Assembly: GCA_963815445.1 (NCBI GenBank)
Contig: CAWFGV010000004.1
Coordinates: 462,430 to 526,429, forward strand
Direction of reading: 5' to 3'
From: JANLYC01 sp963815445
GTDB taxonomy: Bacteria; Actinomycetota; Actinomycetes; Propionibacteriales; Nocardioidaceae
DNA: 64,000 nucleotides
The translations under genes and the position numbers were made by a program. The number at the start of each line of letters is the position of its first letter. Within the stretch, counting starts at the first letter, position 1. The notes under the pieces are model-generated. The model did not search any database and was not told where the DNA came from. It worked only from the letters and a program-made list of their open reading frames with translations. Below, in pieces: positions 1 to 8,723 of the stretch.

Positions 1-455
1 AGTCGCTGTCGGTCGGAGTCGCTGCGGTCGACGCCGGCCCGCCGGAAGTCCCGCAACGTCCGGTCCAGCACCCGGCGCGCATCCGTGTCCAGCTCGGCGT
101 CGTCGAGGCCCGCGAAGATGGTGTGCAGCCCGGCATCGAGCGTGAGATCCGTCGCGAGCTTCCGCGCGTCCTGCATGGCCACCTCGGCCTGGGTTCGCAG
201 CGACTCGTTCGGCAGCACGTTGCTCATCACCGAGGACGCGGAGATGGCGTTCGCCAGCGCGAGCGTGACGAGGTTCCAGCGCCCCAGCACGTCGTTGGCG
301 TCAGCCGCACGTCCGGTCTCGCGGAGCTCGTCGACGTGGTGCCGCACCCGGTCGAGCTGGTCGTCGCACCGCTCCACCAGCCAGTCGCGCCAGCCGTCGT
401 CGTCGGTGGGCAGGGTGAGAGGCGAGACGGTAGCCGGCTCTTGCGGGGTGGTCAT
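1..455 (-). CDS. M3 family metallopeptidase, N-terminal part (cut by window edge)
   Basis: Reading the minus strand from an ATG at 455 gives an open frame that runs off the window after about 151 codons. The protein begins MTTPQEPATVSPLTLPTDDD and is mostly helical. It resembles the N-terminal region of actinobacterial M3 oligopeptidases (thimet oligopeptidase/Dcp type), including a segment near residues 118-140 rich in LDRTLRDFRRAGVD. The HEXXH zinc motif would lie beyond the window, so catalysis cannot be confirmed. These enzymes cleave short cytoplasmic peptides. The start is supported by a TAGCAT -10-like hexamer 6 nt upstream (minus strand, 467-462), typical of leaderless genes here. The family call rests on recall of similar N-termini. 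Confidence 0.7.
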   Translation of the reverse strand, partial: MTTPQEPATVSPLTLPTDDDGWRDWLVERCDDQLDRVRHHVDELRETGRAADANDVLGRWNLVTLALANAISASSVMSNVLPNESLRTQAEVAMQDARKLATDLTLDAGLHTIFAGLDDAELDTDARRVLDRTLRDFRRAGVDRSDSDRQR

Positions 456-479
456 CTCGCCATGCTAGTAGCGGCCGCG

Positions 480-498
480 GGTCTCGACAGGCTCGGCC
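480..498. repeat. REP-like 19-mer, copy 1
   Basis: GGTCTCGACAGGCTCGGCC lies in the 51-bp spacer between two minus-strand genes. Its reverse complement matches 11333-11351 at 16 of 19 positions, and its 16-base core matches the left part of the hairpin at 11192-11214 at 14 positions. It is probably one member of a dispersed short intergenic palindromic family. Confidence 0.4.
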
Positions 499-506
499 GG
501 CACCGG

Positions 507-1766
507 CTAGAGAACGCGCCAGACCTGCTCGTTGACGACGGCGTTGGCTGCCAGGCCGGTTGCCTTCTTCAGGGCCACGACGGCAGCCGCCGTACGCCGT
601 CCGAGCACTCCGGTGCGGTCGGCGTCCGGGAGCTTGAGCGCCACCTGCAGCGCGAAGACCGCCCGGCCAACGCTGCCGCGGCGCAGGATGGTCTGGGCTG
701 CGTTGGTGCGTCCCCACTGCTTGGCCTCGCGGGGTGTCCAGTCCGGTGCGGTCAGCCGCCGGGCGGACGGCACGAGGCTTGCCCAGGTGGGCTTGTCGAG
801 CGCTCCGGTCCGGGGCAGGTCATGGGCACCCTGGTAGCGAAGCACCGCGGCGCGTGTCGTCGCGCCGAACGTGCCGGTCACCGGTTGGTCCAACAGTCGT
901 TGGCCTTTGCGCACCACGTCGCCCGCGCTGCCGAGCCACTGGAGCGGCAACCGCGAAAGCCGCGGAGACGTGACCGGTGCAGGACACGGGGTCACCCGCG
1001 GGGTGTCCGTCGGCGCCACGGCCGGTTGGCCGCGGAAGACCTGGCATGTGCCGTAGTCGGTGGCCCAGGCGTGACCGGTCCAGAACGACGTGTGAGCGCG
1101 GGCACCGTTCCACGACAGCGAGATGTGGATGTGGCTGGTGTGGGGATCGGCCCCGGTGTACCGCTGCCAGCTACCGCGATAGGCGGCCCACGACTTGTGG
1201 TTGTAGATCACGTACATGATGCCGAGACGTCGAGCCAGCTCGCCGGACTCTCCACTGGGCCCCGGCCCCGTGATCCACGCGAGGAAGTCCGCGGCGGCGC
1301 GCTTGTCGTCGCGGTTGTGCACGTTGAGCATCCAGTCCCAGGCGCGGCCGTCCTTGTGCTCCGACGTGCTGCCGGACGTGCACGCGCGGGGAGTGGCGGA
1401 GCTGCTGCCACCCCGGTCGTATGTCGACAGCGCGAGCGCCCGTAGCTTCACGATGCCGCGCGAGGGGACGGCGACACAGGCCTGCTGCATCTGGTAGCTC
1501 GCCGGCTCGTCCAAGGGGCCGCGCCACTGACGGGGAGGGGCCATGCCCTTCGGGTGACGCGGAAAGGTCACCGGCGGCCGCAGCGACGAGGTCGTGGTGC
1601 CGCTGGTCGTCTCGTGCGGGCCGGTCGCACCGGCTGCGGTGGACACGGCTGGTGCGAGGGCGACGAGCAGGGTTGCGGCGACGCCGATCGTGGCGACGCG
1701 GGCTGCGCTGGAAATGGAGCTGGGAGTGGAGCTGGACGTGGTGCTGGACATCGGGACTGCCTTCAC
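507..1766 (-). CDS. Secreted peptidoglycan-binding-domain protein
   Basis: The 419-residue protein starts with a Ser/Thr-rich stretch and a hydrophobic signal segment (about residues 20-45, ending near STAAGA), so it is predicted to be exported. The middle part (about 80-250) has conserved features HKDGRAWDW, SHIHISLSWNG and several Cys residues. It is the kind of domain found in actinobacterial secreted proteins, often annotated as extensin-like or hypothetical. The C-terminal half holds two peptidoglycan_binding_1 repeats, around 275-330 (GDVVRKGQRLLDQPVTGTFG...) and 355-419 (GSVGRAVFALQVALKLPDADRTGVLG...). It probably acts in the cell wall. The His/Asp pattern of the central domain could be catalytic (D-Ala-D-Ala carboxypeptidase-like), but I cannot prove it. 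ATG at 1751 is an alternative start. Confidence 0.75.
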   Translation of the reverse strand: MKAVPMSSTTSSSTPSSISSAARVATIGVAATLLVALAPAVSTAAGATGPHETTSGTTTSSLRPPVTFPRHPKGMAPPRQWRGPLDEPASYQMQQACVAVPSRGIVKLRALALSTYDRGGSSSATPRACTSGSTSEHKDGRAWDWMLNVHNRDDKRAAADFLAWITGPGPSGESGELARRLGIMYVIYNHKSWAAYRGSWQRYTGADPHTSHIHISLSWNGARAHTSFWTGHAWATDYGTCQVFRGQPAVAPTDTPRVTPCPAPVTSPRLSRLPLQWLGSAGDVVRKGQRLLDQPVTGTFGATTRAAVLRYQGAHDLPRTGALDKPTWASLVPSARRLTAPDWTPREAKQWGRTNAAQTILRRGSVGRAVFALQVALKLPDADRTGVLGRRTAAAVVALKKATGLAANAVVNEQVWRVL

Positions 1767-2071
1767 GTGGGATCACAGGAATATTGCGGTAAGCAATGAA
1801 CCTAATACGCTGAGTGACGAAAATTCGCTGCCCCTCGGTCCCGGTCGGCCGAACGGCCGAGGGTGAGACGACCCGAACGGAGGACCTGTCGCTGATCACC
1901 AGCAACCAACCTTGCGGCGCCGCGACCGTCAGCACACCGCGGCGTTCTACCAGGGGAAACGTCAACGCTGTGTGGGCGGCCGGTTACAGAATGTCGAACA
2001 ACGCGGCGTGGGGTGGGGAGGAACTGCCCGCGTGTCTGACCGGGCGCCGGATGCTTTGACATAGTCGGTGC
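1767..2071. other. Divergent intergenic region
   Basis: About 305 bp separate the divergent peptidoglycan-binding gene and the GGDEF gene. Short open frames on both strands have no recognisable product. For the plus-strand gene a CATAGT hexamer (2060-2065) sits 6 nt before GTG 2072. Nothing else is supported here. Confidence 0.5.
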
Positions 2072-3061
2072 GTGACGACGGGACTACCAGCTGATCCGCT
2101 CGCCTCGGCCGGGACCTTCTCCCGGGCGGGCACGGATCTGTTCCGCCGCGCATCCGAACGCGTCGTGGCCGACCTCGGACGCCGTACGACGGGGATCACG
2201 ACCGGCATGACCTGGTCGGTGTCCCGTGTCGAGTCCGGTCACCAGGTGCACCTGCACGTCAACGGTGACCTGATCGCCGCCGGCGAGACGTTGCCCTGGG
2301 GCGACAGCCTGTGCCGCCGCATGGTCGAAGGCGGACCCGCCATCGTGGCGGACACACTCACCGACCCGGTGTACGCCGACCACCCGGCGGCCGGGAGGTT
2401 CCGCGGCTTCGCCGGCATGCCGATTCGCGGCGACGACGGCTCGACCTTCGGCATGCTCTGCGGCGTCACCTCCGAGCCGTTCAGCGGTGACCTCGGAATC
2501 GACGAGGCCGAGCTCGAGCTGTTGACGGGGCTGCTGGCAGATGTCCTCGACGGTGCCCGGCTGAGTGACTCCGCTCATGCGGCGGAGCGGTCGGCGCTCG
2601 TGCTGGCGCAGACCGACCACCTCACAGGTCTGGTCAACCGGCGCGGCTGGGACCTCGCGATCGAGCAGGCACGCGAGAGCCTCGAGAGCTATGGCGACCA
2701 CATGTCCGTGGTCATCGTCGACCTCGATGACTTCAAGGCGGTCAACGACCGGGAGGGCCATCAAGCCGGCGACGAGCAGCTTCGGCTCGCCGGCCGCATC
2801 CTCACGGGCTTGGTCCGCCGCGACGACGTGGTCGCCCGCATCGGCGGTGACGAGTTCGGGGTGCTGCTCGTCAGCTGCTCCGAGACCGAGGCAGACCACC
2901 GGGAGGCGGACATCTTCGACGGGCTGAACGTCCAGAGCGTCGCAGCTTCGACCGGTCACGCGACCGCGACGACCGCCGCGGAGTTCGAGACGCTCGTCGC
3001 GAGGGCAGACCAGGCGATGTATCGCGCCAAGACCGCCAGTCGGGGTGCTGTCGCGCGCTGA
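2072..3061 (+). CDS. GAF-GGDEF diguanylate cyclase
   Basis: This 329-residue soluble protein has a GAF-type sensor region (about 40-165) and a GGDEF domain (about 175-325). The intact signature GGDEF is at 258-262, so cyclic di-GMP synthesis from two GTP is likely. A product-inhibition I-site RxxD (R249-D252) lies exactly five residues before GGDEF, which predicts feedback inhibition by c-di-GMP. No EAL or HD-GYP domain and no membrane segment is present, so the input is probably cytosolic. The GTG start follows a CATAGT hexamer by 6 nt, suggesting leaderless expression. Confidence 0.9.
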   Translation: MTTGLPADPLASAGTFSRAGTDLFRRASERVVADLGRRTTGITTGMTWSVSRVESGHQVHLHVNGDLIAAGETLPWGDSLCRRMVEGGPAIVADTLTDPVYADHPAAGRFRGFAGMPIRGDDGSTFGMLCGVTSEPFSGDLGIDEAELELLTGLLADVLDGARLSDSAHAAERSALVLAQTDHLTGLVNRRGWDLAIEQARESLESYGDHMSVVIVDLDDFKAVNDREGHQAGDEQLRLAGRILTGLVRRDDVVARIGGDEFGVLLVSCSETEADHREADIFDGLNVQSVAASTGHATATTAAEFETLVARADQAMYRAKTASRGAVAR

Positions 3062-3129
3062 GCCGACCCAGGACACCATCGGGTCCGTAGCCGGAGCACT
3101 GAGCTGACACTCCGGGGGAGGATGGTGTC

Positions 3130-3930
3130 GTGCTGGATGCCCTGTCGCCCGCCCGTCGCCGCTTCGCGCTCGCGGTGGTGGCGCTGGTGGCGGTCGCGGT
3201 GGTCGTCGCCGTCGTCCTGTGGGTGCGCTCACGGCCGGCCCAGGTGACGCCGGTCGACCAGGGCAGGCCAGGTCCGGTGCTGCTCGTTCCCGGGTACGGC
3301 GGCTCGACGGCTTCGCTGGACGGGCTCGCGGCCGCCTTTCGGAAGGCCGGACGTGACGTCTCCGTGGTTCCGCTGCCAGGTGACGGCACCGGCGACCTCC
3401 AGCAGCAGGCGCAGGTGCTCGGTGATGCGGCGCGCGCGGCGGCCCGCCGGACCGGCGCTGCCTCCGTCGACGTCGTCGGCTACTCCGCCGGCGGGGTGGT
3501 CGCCCGGCTGTGGGTCCGCGATCACGGAGGGGGCGACCTCGCGCGGCGCGTCGTGACGCTCGGGTCGCCTCAGCACGGCACCGACGTCGCCGCCCTCGCG
3601 TCGGATCTCACCTCCGGATCTTGCCCGGTCGCGTGCCGGCAGCTGGCCACCGACAGCGACCTGCTGCGCCTCCTGAACGCCGGTGACGAGACCCCGGCCG
3701 GGCCCGCTTGGGTCTCCATCTGGACCACGGGAGACAAGACCGTCGTACCGCCGGAGTCGGCATCGCTGGCTGGTGCGCTGGACTTCTCGGTCCAGTCCGT
3801 GTGCCCGTCTATGGACATCAGCCACGGCGAGCTGCCGCGCAATCCCACGGTCATCGCGATGACGATCGACGTCCTCGGCGCCGCCGCACCGGTCCTGCCG
3901 GGGGCCGGCGTCTGTTCGCTCAGTCCTTGA
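3130..3930 (+). CDS. Membrane-anchored alpha/beta hydrolase (lipase-like)
   Basis: The 266-residue protein has one N-terminal hydrophobic helix (about 11-32) after a basic RRR, so it is probably anchored with the hydrolase domain outside. The oxyanion-loop motif VPGYGGS (53-59), nucleophile elbow GYSAGG (Ser119), acidic residue in TTGDKT (Asp202) and DISHGE (His232) form a plausible Ser-Asp-His triad of the lipase_2/LipA-like alpha/beta fold. The substrate is probably an ester or lipid but is not predictable. GTG 3130 follows a GGGGGAGG purine tract by 8 nt. The 3' end overlaps that of the convergent ABC permease by 11 bp. Confidence 0.82.
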   Translation: MLDALSPARRRFALAVVALVAVAVVVAVVLWVRSRPAQVTPVDQGRPGPVLLVPGYGGSTASLDGLAAAFRKAGRDVSVVPLPGDGTGDLQQQAQVLGDAARAAARRTGAASVDVVGYSAGGVVARLWVRDHGGGDLARRVVTLGSPQHGTDVAALASDLTSGSCPVACRQLATDSDLLRLLNAGDETPAGPAWVSIWTTGDKTVVPPESASLAGALDFSVQSVCPSMDISHGELPRNPTVIAMTIDVLGAAAPVLPGAGVCSLSP

Positions 3931-4732
3931 TGTCCTTCGTGGTGAAGTTGGCCCAGCCGGCCGCGAGGAACACCGCGACGTAGATGAGTTGCAGGCCTGT
4001 CCCCCGGGTGACGTTGCGCCACAGGATGGGATCGCGGAACAGGTCGACGAACGACAGCCAGTAGCGGGTCGGAAGATACGGATACAGCGCGGTCGCCGCA
4101 TCCAGGGTGAGGAGCAGGGTCGAGGCGATGAGGATGCCGATCGTGCCCAGCGCCGCCGCGAGCGGCGTCTCGACCACGGTCGAGAGGAAGAGGGCGATCG
4201 CGGCGACGCCCAGCATCGACAGCATCGCGTAAGCCAACGCTATGCCGGTGCGCACGATGACCTGCTGCGTCGTGAGTGAGCTTCCCGAGACGCTGACGGT
4301 CGCCGCACCCTGCTGGTCGCCGAGCAGCAACACCCCGAGGATGTATGCCGTGACAGCGACCACCAGCACGGTCAGAACCACGAATGTCATGATCGAGACC
4401 AGCTTCGCCACCAGCAGCCGCGAGCGCCCAACCGGTCGGATCAGCACATAGCGGAGCGTCCCCGCCTGCGCTTCACCGGCGATGGACTCACCGGCGACGA
4501 CCGCGACAGCGGCGGGCAGGAAAAGGGGCAGCACGATCGCGACCGCAGCCAGCGGGTAGAGCGTCCCGTCGGTCAGCACCGCGGACAGGAACGCCGGACC
4601 CGTGCCGGGACGGGGGCCGAGGTTGGTGATCGACAGCAGCACCGCCACCAGCGAGGGCAGAGCGTCGATAAGGGCGATGGTGATCCAGGTCCGGCGACTG
4701 CGGAGCAGCTTGCGGACCTCGACGCCGATCAT
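3920..4732 (-). CDS. ABC-2 type transporter permease
   Basis: The 270-residue protein has about six hydrophobic segments: about 15-35, 60-85, 105-130, 160-180, 190-215 and 245-262. It starts with MIGVEVRKLLRSRRTW, typical of ABC-2 permeases that pair with DrrA/CcmA-like ATPases. Its ATG overlaps the stop of the upstream ATPase gene (ATGA, 4729-4732), so the two are translationally coupled and form an exporter. The conserved KXXRSRRTW N-terminus and the GEAQAGTLRYVLIRPVGR stretch fit this family. The substrate is unknown; the neighbouring RseB/LolA-like protein hints at envelope or lipid export. Confidence 0.88.
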   Translation of the reverse strand: MIGVEVRKLLRSRRTWITIALIDALPSLVAVLLSITNLGPRPGTGPAFLSAVLTDGTLYPLAAVAIVLPLFLPAAVAVVAGESIAGEAQAGTLRYVLIRPVGRSRLLVAKLVSIMTFVVLTVLVVAVTAYILGVLLLGDQQGAATVSVSGSSLTTQQVIVRTGIALAYAMLSMLGVAAIALFLSTVVETPLAAALGTIGILIASTLLLTLDAATALYPYLPTRYWLSFVDLFRDPILWRNVTRGTGLQLIYVAVFLAAGWANFTTKDIKD

Positions 4733-5637
4733 CTGCGCCCGATCCGGTCCGAGCCGGGCTCGGTAGCGGCCAGGACCACGTCCTCGAGCGTATGGCGTTC
4801 GGGCCCGAGCTCCATCACCCGTACACCGTCAGCGACGAGCCTGGCATTGAGGCCGGCGGGGTCGTCGACCCGGATCAGCAGCGTCTCCGCGTCGTAGTGC
4901 TCGACCTGACCGTCCAGCATCGTGCGGACGCGGGCCACGTCGGGCGTGCGCACGAACAACCTGCCGGTCGGCTGTCGGAGCACAGCGAGGTCTTCCTGGA
5001 TGACGAGTCGACCCCGGTCCAGAACCCCCACCCGCGTACACAGCTGCTCGACCTCGGCCAGCAGGTGGCTGGACAGGAAGATCGTGGTGCCGGCCGCGTG
5101 CAGGGTCAGCAGCAGGTGGCGGATCTCGCGGATGCCCTGCGGGTCGAGCCCGTTCGTGGGCTCGTCGAGGACGAGCAGGCGCGGCCGACGCAGCAGTGCA
5201 CCCGCAAGACCCAGTCGTTGCCGCATGCCCAGCGAGTACGCCTTGACCGGCCGCGCGTCGACGCCGCCGAGGCCGACCTCTTCGAGCGCATCCTCGATGC
5301 GTCCCGCTCTCGTCCGGCGCAGTCCGCCCGGACCCATCGCGTCGAACAGCGACAGGTTGGCGCGACCCGACAGATGCGCGTATGCCGCCGGACCCTCGAC
5401 CAGCGCGCCGACATGCGGCAACACGGTCGCCGCCGACTTCGGCATCGGCTCGTCGAACAGGTGGATGTCTCCGGATGTCGCGAGCACCAGCCCCAGCAGC
5501 ATCCGGACGGTCGTGGTCTTGCCGGAACCGTTGGCCCCGAGGAAGCCGTAGATGTCGCCCTCGCGGACGTCGAGGTCCAGCTCGTCGACCGCGAGGATCG
5601 GGCCGAACCGCTTCGTCAGCGCGCGGGTGGTGATCAC
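4729..5637 (-). CDS. ABC transporter ATP-binding protein
   Basis: The 302-residue ATPase has Walker A GANGSGKTT (34-42), signature region YSLGMRQRLG (134-143) and Walker B LLVLDEP (154-160) followed by TNGLDP. The YSLGMRQR signature is typical of DrrA/BcrA-type drug or lipid exporters rather than uptake systems. It starts with GTG overlapping the upstream stop (GTGA, 5634-5637) and its own stop overlaps the permease ATG, so three genes are coupled in the order RseB-like protein, ATPase, permease. The C-terminal 80 residues resemble the regulatory DUF4162-type tail of this subfamily. Confidence 0.92.
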   Translation of the reverse strand: MITTRALTKRFGPILAVDELDLDVREGDIYGFLGANGSGKTTTVRMLLGLVLATSGDIHLFDEPMPKSAATVLPHVGALVEGPAAYAHLSGRANLSLFDAMGPGGLRRTRAGRIEDALEEVGLGGVDARPVKAYSLGMRQRLGLAGALLRRPRLLVLDEPTNGLDPQGIREIRHLLLTLHAAGTTIFLSSHLLAEVEQLCTRVGVLDRGRLVIQEDLAVLRQPTGRLFVRTPDVARVRTMLDGQVEHYDAETLLIRVDDPAGLNARLVADGVRVMELGPERHTLEDVVLAATEPGSDRIGRR

Positions 5638-6737
5638 GGCGGCACCGGGAGGCTGCGAGTGCCGCCGTCGATCTCGTGGGCCGCCGTGGTCAGGGTGGCT
5701 TCGGTCACGGTGCCGGCGAGCAGCCAGCCGCCGTCGAAGTTCTCGTGCTGGGTGAGAAGCACGCTGAGCGGACCGACGGAGAAGATGTCACCCTCCTCGA
5801 CCAGTCGTACGCCCGGCGTCTTCTCCAGCTGGATACGCAGCGGCTCGGAAGCCCGGTCCCACAACGGAATCGCGATCAGCTGGGTGACTCCGGCGCCGTA
5901 CACGCCGACGGCTCTCAGCCGCGCATCGCCGGACTGCGAGAGCCCGGCAAGTATGTGGGGTGGTGCGACCGGGGCGTAGTGGTTGGCGGCGTCGGCGATG
6001 TCGACGATGCCGTCGTAGGACACGCGAGCTCCGGTGGGAGCAGCGAACGCCGTGGTCGTCGCGGCGGGCGTGGCCGAGGAGAAGGACATGAACTCGGACG
6101 TGAACGACGCCGACGTCGAGGCAACCGCGAAGACCTCGACCCGCAACGGAACGCCGGTGGACGGATCAGCCCAGATGTCGACGTGATCGATGCTCGACTG
6201 TGGCGCCGCGGGTGACAGGCGCAGCCCCGGTGCGTCACGGCCGGCCACCCGGCGAGCCGCAAGTCGGCTGAGCTCTGACGGGTCGACGTCCCGGAGCAGG
6301 CGACGGGTCAGCTCAGGAGGCAGCAGGTCAGCGGTGCGCGGCAGCCGCATCGCCGGATCTCGGCTGATCGTCACAGCGGACTTCTCGTAGTCCCACTCCG
6401 TCGTCCGGGTGCTGTGATGAACCAGGTCGCTCTCCCCCGAGGACAGAACCTTGTTCACGCGCCAGTCGCTTGCGCTGCGCCACCACACCCGCATCCGGGT
6501 CCGTTCACCGAGCAGGCTGCCGATGTCGGTGAAACGGTCAGCGACCGGAAGCTGCAGTGTGCCCAGAGTCTCGGCGTACCCCGAATAGGCGTGGCCCTGT
6601 GAGCTCTGGATGCGCTGGAACAGGGCCGGAGCGGTGATGGCACTGTCGGCGACGGGGATCGCTCGTACGCCGAGCGGGACGCCGATCAGCAACGCGACGC
6701 CGATGGCGACAAGCCACCATCGACGGGCTGGGGTCAT
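5634..6737 (-). CDS. Membrane-anchored RseB/LolA-like protein of an ABC exporter operon
   Basis: The 367-residue protein begins with a basic N-terminus and a hydrophobic segment (about 7-27) without a lipobox, so it is probably an uncleaved anchor with an extracytoplasmic domain. Residues about 40-225 look like the half-barrel LolA/RseB (MucB) fold that binds lipid or peptide. The region after about 230 has a second small domain of alternating strands. It is first in a tightly coupled operon with an ABC ATPase and permease, so a plausible role is presenting or sensing the exported substrate. The start is preceded by TACGCT, 5 nt upstream. Assignment is by pattern and context; no catalytic residues are visible. 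Confidence 0.65.
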   Translation of the reverse strand: MTPARRWWLVAIGVALLIGVPLGVRAIPVADSAITAPALFQRIQSSQGHAYSGYAETLGTLQLPVADRFTDIGSLLGERTRMRVWWRSASDWRVNKVLSSGESDLVHHSTRTTEWDYEKSAVTISRDPAMRLPRTADLLPPELTRRLLRDVDPSELSRLAARRVAGRDAPGLRLSPAAPQSSIDHVDIWADPSTGVPLRVEVFAVASTSASFTSEFMSFSSATPAATTTAFAAPTGARVSYDGIVDIADAANHYAPVAPPHILAGLSQSGDARLRAVGVYGAGVTQLIAIPLWDRASEPLRIQLEKTPGVRLVEEGDIFSVGPLSVLLTQHENFDGGWLLAGTVTEATLTTAAHEIDGGTRSLPVPP

Positions 6738-6815
6738 ACCTCAGCGTACGTCCGTGCGGGGCGGCCTCCAACGTGTACGGATGGGCAGTAGCTCCACCCG
6801 CTCACAGTCCTCGGA

Positions 6816-7031
6816 TCACTTCGACGGTTGCGGCGTCTTGCACTCGATCTTCGGGTTCACACCGACGTAGTTGAGGGGACCGGCGATGATCGTCAGCGCG
6901 GTGTCGCCGAAGGATTTGCAGTTGACGTCGCGGTCGCTGCCGAAGTAACCCCGCTGGAAGGCCGCGAGCAGCCCGATCACCAGCCAGACCACGACGATCA
7001 GACTGACCAAACCACTGGCTCTCGACCTCAT
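6816..7031 (-). CDS. Small single-span membrane protein
   Basis: A 71-residue protein with one strong transmembrane helix (residues about 7-24) and a C-terminal extracytoplasmic part containing two Cys (in VNCKSFGD and KIECKTP) that could form a disulfide. The longer open frame begins at 7109, but AGGAGG four nt before the ATG at 7031 decides for the shorter form. No family is recognised; similar short proteins occur in Nocardioides-type genomes. Confidence 0.65.
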   Translation of the reverse strand: MRSRASGLVSLIVVVWLVIGLLAAFQRGYFGSDRDVNCKSFGDTALTIIAGPLNYVGVNPKIECKTPQPSK

Positions 7032-7156
7032 GTTGCCTCCTGTGGCCTCCGGAGCGGAGGCACCTCGGTGCGTGTGCCGCGGCGGTCTCCAGTCGCGGCT
7101 GCGCCACACCCTACGACACCTGGCGGCACGCGCAAGTCGAGCCGTATGCTCCGCCG

Positions 7157-7795
7157 ATGGACCTCACGAAGCTGACGCGGCTGCCCGAGCTGGGCTCGCA
7201 GGACCGGACCGTGTTGGACGCGCTGCTGGACGAGGCGCTGGTCTGTCATGTCGGTCTGGTCGTCGAGGGTCACCCGGTGGTGATCCCGACCGCGATCGCC
7301 CGTGACGGGGACCGGGTCCTTCTGCACGGGTCCACGGGCTCGGGCTGGATGCGCGGGGTCGCGGCCGGTGGACCGGTCTCGGTGGCTGTGACGATGCTGG
7401 ACGGTCTGGTCGTCGCGCGCTCAGCGTTCGAGTCGTCCATGCTCTACCGCAGTGCGGTGATCTTCGGTAGCTGCTCGGTCCTGGAGGGGGACGAGAAGCG
7501 CCGGGCCCTGGACGTGCTGACGAACGCCCTGATCCCGGGGCGCGTCTCCGAGGTCCGCGAGCCGACGCAGAAGGAGCTCGCGGCCACGGTGGTGCTCGCG
7601 CTGCCGCTCGAGCGGTGGTCGTTGAAGATCTCCGACGGTTGGCCCGAGGACCCGCCCGAAGACGTCGAGGGTCCCGCCTGGGCAGGCGTGGTTCCGCAGC
7701 AGACGTCGTACGCCGAGCCCCGACCAGCCCCCGACCTCCGCGCCGGCATCGAGATACCACCGTCGCTGCGGCGCGCAGGTCCTAGTCGTTCCTGA
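7157..7795 (+). CDS. Pyridoxamine 5'-phosphate oxidase-family (flavin-binding split barrel) protein
   Basis: The 212-residue protein matches the PPOX/FMN-binding split-barrel family, particularly the 'pyridoxamine 5-phosphate oxidase family, NimA-like' group. It has an N-terminal helix followed by ALVCHVGLVVEGHPVVIPT and a central GWMRGVAAGGPVSVAVTMLDGLVVARSAF stretch. Such proteins bind FMN, F420 or heme and reduce or sequester small molecules; the substrate here is unknown. ATG 7157 is preceded by TATGCT with a 6-nt gap. Its 3' end overlaps the convergent SDR gene by 14 bp. Confidence 0.82.
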   Translation: MDLTKLTRLPELGSQDRTVLDALLDEALVCHVGLVVEGHPVVIPTAIARDGDRVLLHGSTGSGWMRGVAAGGPVSVAVTMLDGLVVARSAFESSMLYRSAVIFGSCSVLEGDEKRRALDVLTNALIPGRVSEVREPTQKELAATVVLALPLERWSLKISDGWPEDPPEDVEGPAWAGVVPQQTSYAEPRPAPDLRAGIEIPPSLRRAGPSRS

Positions 7796-8723
7796 CCCAC
7801 GTCCGGGTGCGCTCGAGGATCGCCCGGGCCATGGCCAGGGAGCTGTTGCCCTGGTTGCCGCGCACACGGTTGAGCTCAGGCCGTGGGTTGAGCACGTTGC
7901 CCGGACCGGAGGGCGTGGTCTCTCGCTCCAGCGCCGCCAGCGCTGCAAGTGGGCCGACCAAGGCGTCGAAGAGCCTGGGCGTCAGCGTGAAGCCGAGCTG
8001 CATCAGACGATTGGCCGGACCGACCTGAACGGTGGGCCGTGGTTGGTCGAGCGTTCGCACGATGACCTTCGCGACATGTTCTGGTGACACCACCGGCGGC
8101 GGCGGTCTTCCGGCGGCGCCGGCGTACGTGGCCCCCTGCAGGTAGATGGGCGTGTCCACACTGCCAGGGGATACGCAGCTGATGTGAACGTTCTGATGGT
8201 TGCGATGCTCGAGTTGCAGCTCGCGGGCTAAAGCGCGGATCGCCCATTTGCTGACCACGTAGGGAGACATGCTCGGTACGGCGATGTGTCCGATGACCGA
8301 CGACAGCAGCACGACCGAACCGTGACCTTGGTCGCGCATCACCCGCAGGGCACAGCGTGCGACGTTGGCGCTTCCGCTCACGTTCGTCGCGATCACCCGG
8401 TCGAAGATCTCCGTAGGTATGTCGAGGAAGTCCCCGTACGCGACGACCCCAGCGCTGTGAACGACCTCGTCGAGCCGCCCATGGGTCGAGATGATCAGCT
8501 GGACCGCTGCCTCCACTGCACTGACGTCGGTGACATCGGCGGCTGTGACGAGGACGCTGCTCGCCCCGTCTGCTTCGCACTCGTTGGCTGTCTCCTGAAG
8601 TGGTTTGAGCGCCCGGGCCAGAAGGACCACATGGTCCCCGCGACCTGCCAGCCGGCGAGCGGTGGCGCGTCCGATCCCGCTCGAGGCGCCGGTGACGAGG
8701 ACTACACGGGGGTGAGAGCTCAC
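7782..8723 (-). CDS. Short-chain dehydrogenase/reductase
   Basis: The 313-residue SDR has the cofactor motif TGASSGIG (11-18), the catalytic YxxxK (Tyr155, Lys159) and the preceding serine in LLSSV. This marks an NAD(P)-dependent classical SDR with a C-terminal extension of about 70 residues. The open frame extends to 8894, but the GTG at 8723 overlaps the stop of the upstream alcohol dehydrogenase (GTGA), giving coupled translation and a correct SDR N-terminus. The substrate is unknown. Co-transcription with a zinc alcohol dehydrogenase suggests alcohol/aldehyde or carbonyl metabolism. Confidence 0.9.
   Translation of the reverse strand: MSSHPRVVLVTGASSGIGRATARRLAGRGDHVVLLARALKPLQETANECEADGASSVLVTAADVTDVSAVEAAVQLIISTHGRLDEVVHSAGVVAYGDFLDIPTEIFDRVIATNVSGSANVARCALRVMRDQGHGSVVLLSSVIGHIAVPSMSPYVVSKWAIRALARELQLEHRNHQNVHISCVSPGSVDTPIYLQGATYAGAAGRPPPPVVSPEHVAKVIVRTLDQPRPTVQVGPANRLMQLGFTLTPRLFDALVGPLAALAALERETTPSGPGNVLNPRPELNRVRGNQGNSSLAMARAILERTRTWVRND

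Noticed and set aside
123..1445. 440-codon plus-strand open frame
   Set aside because: It lies antisense to the M3 peptidase and peptidoglycan-binding genes. The sequence is Arg/Gly/Val-rich without domain, and the minus-strand genes have better motifs and starts.
2084..3232. 382-codon minus-strand open frame over the GGDEF gene
   Set aside because: No domain pattern; the plus strand has intact GAF and GGDEF motifs.
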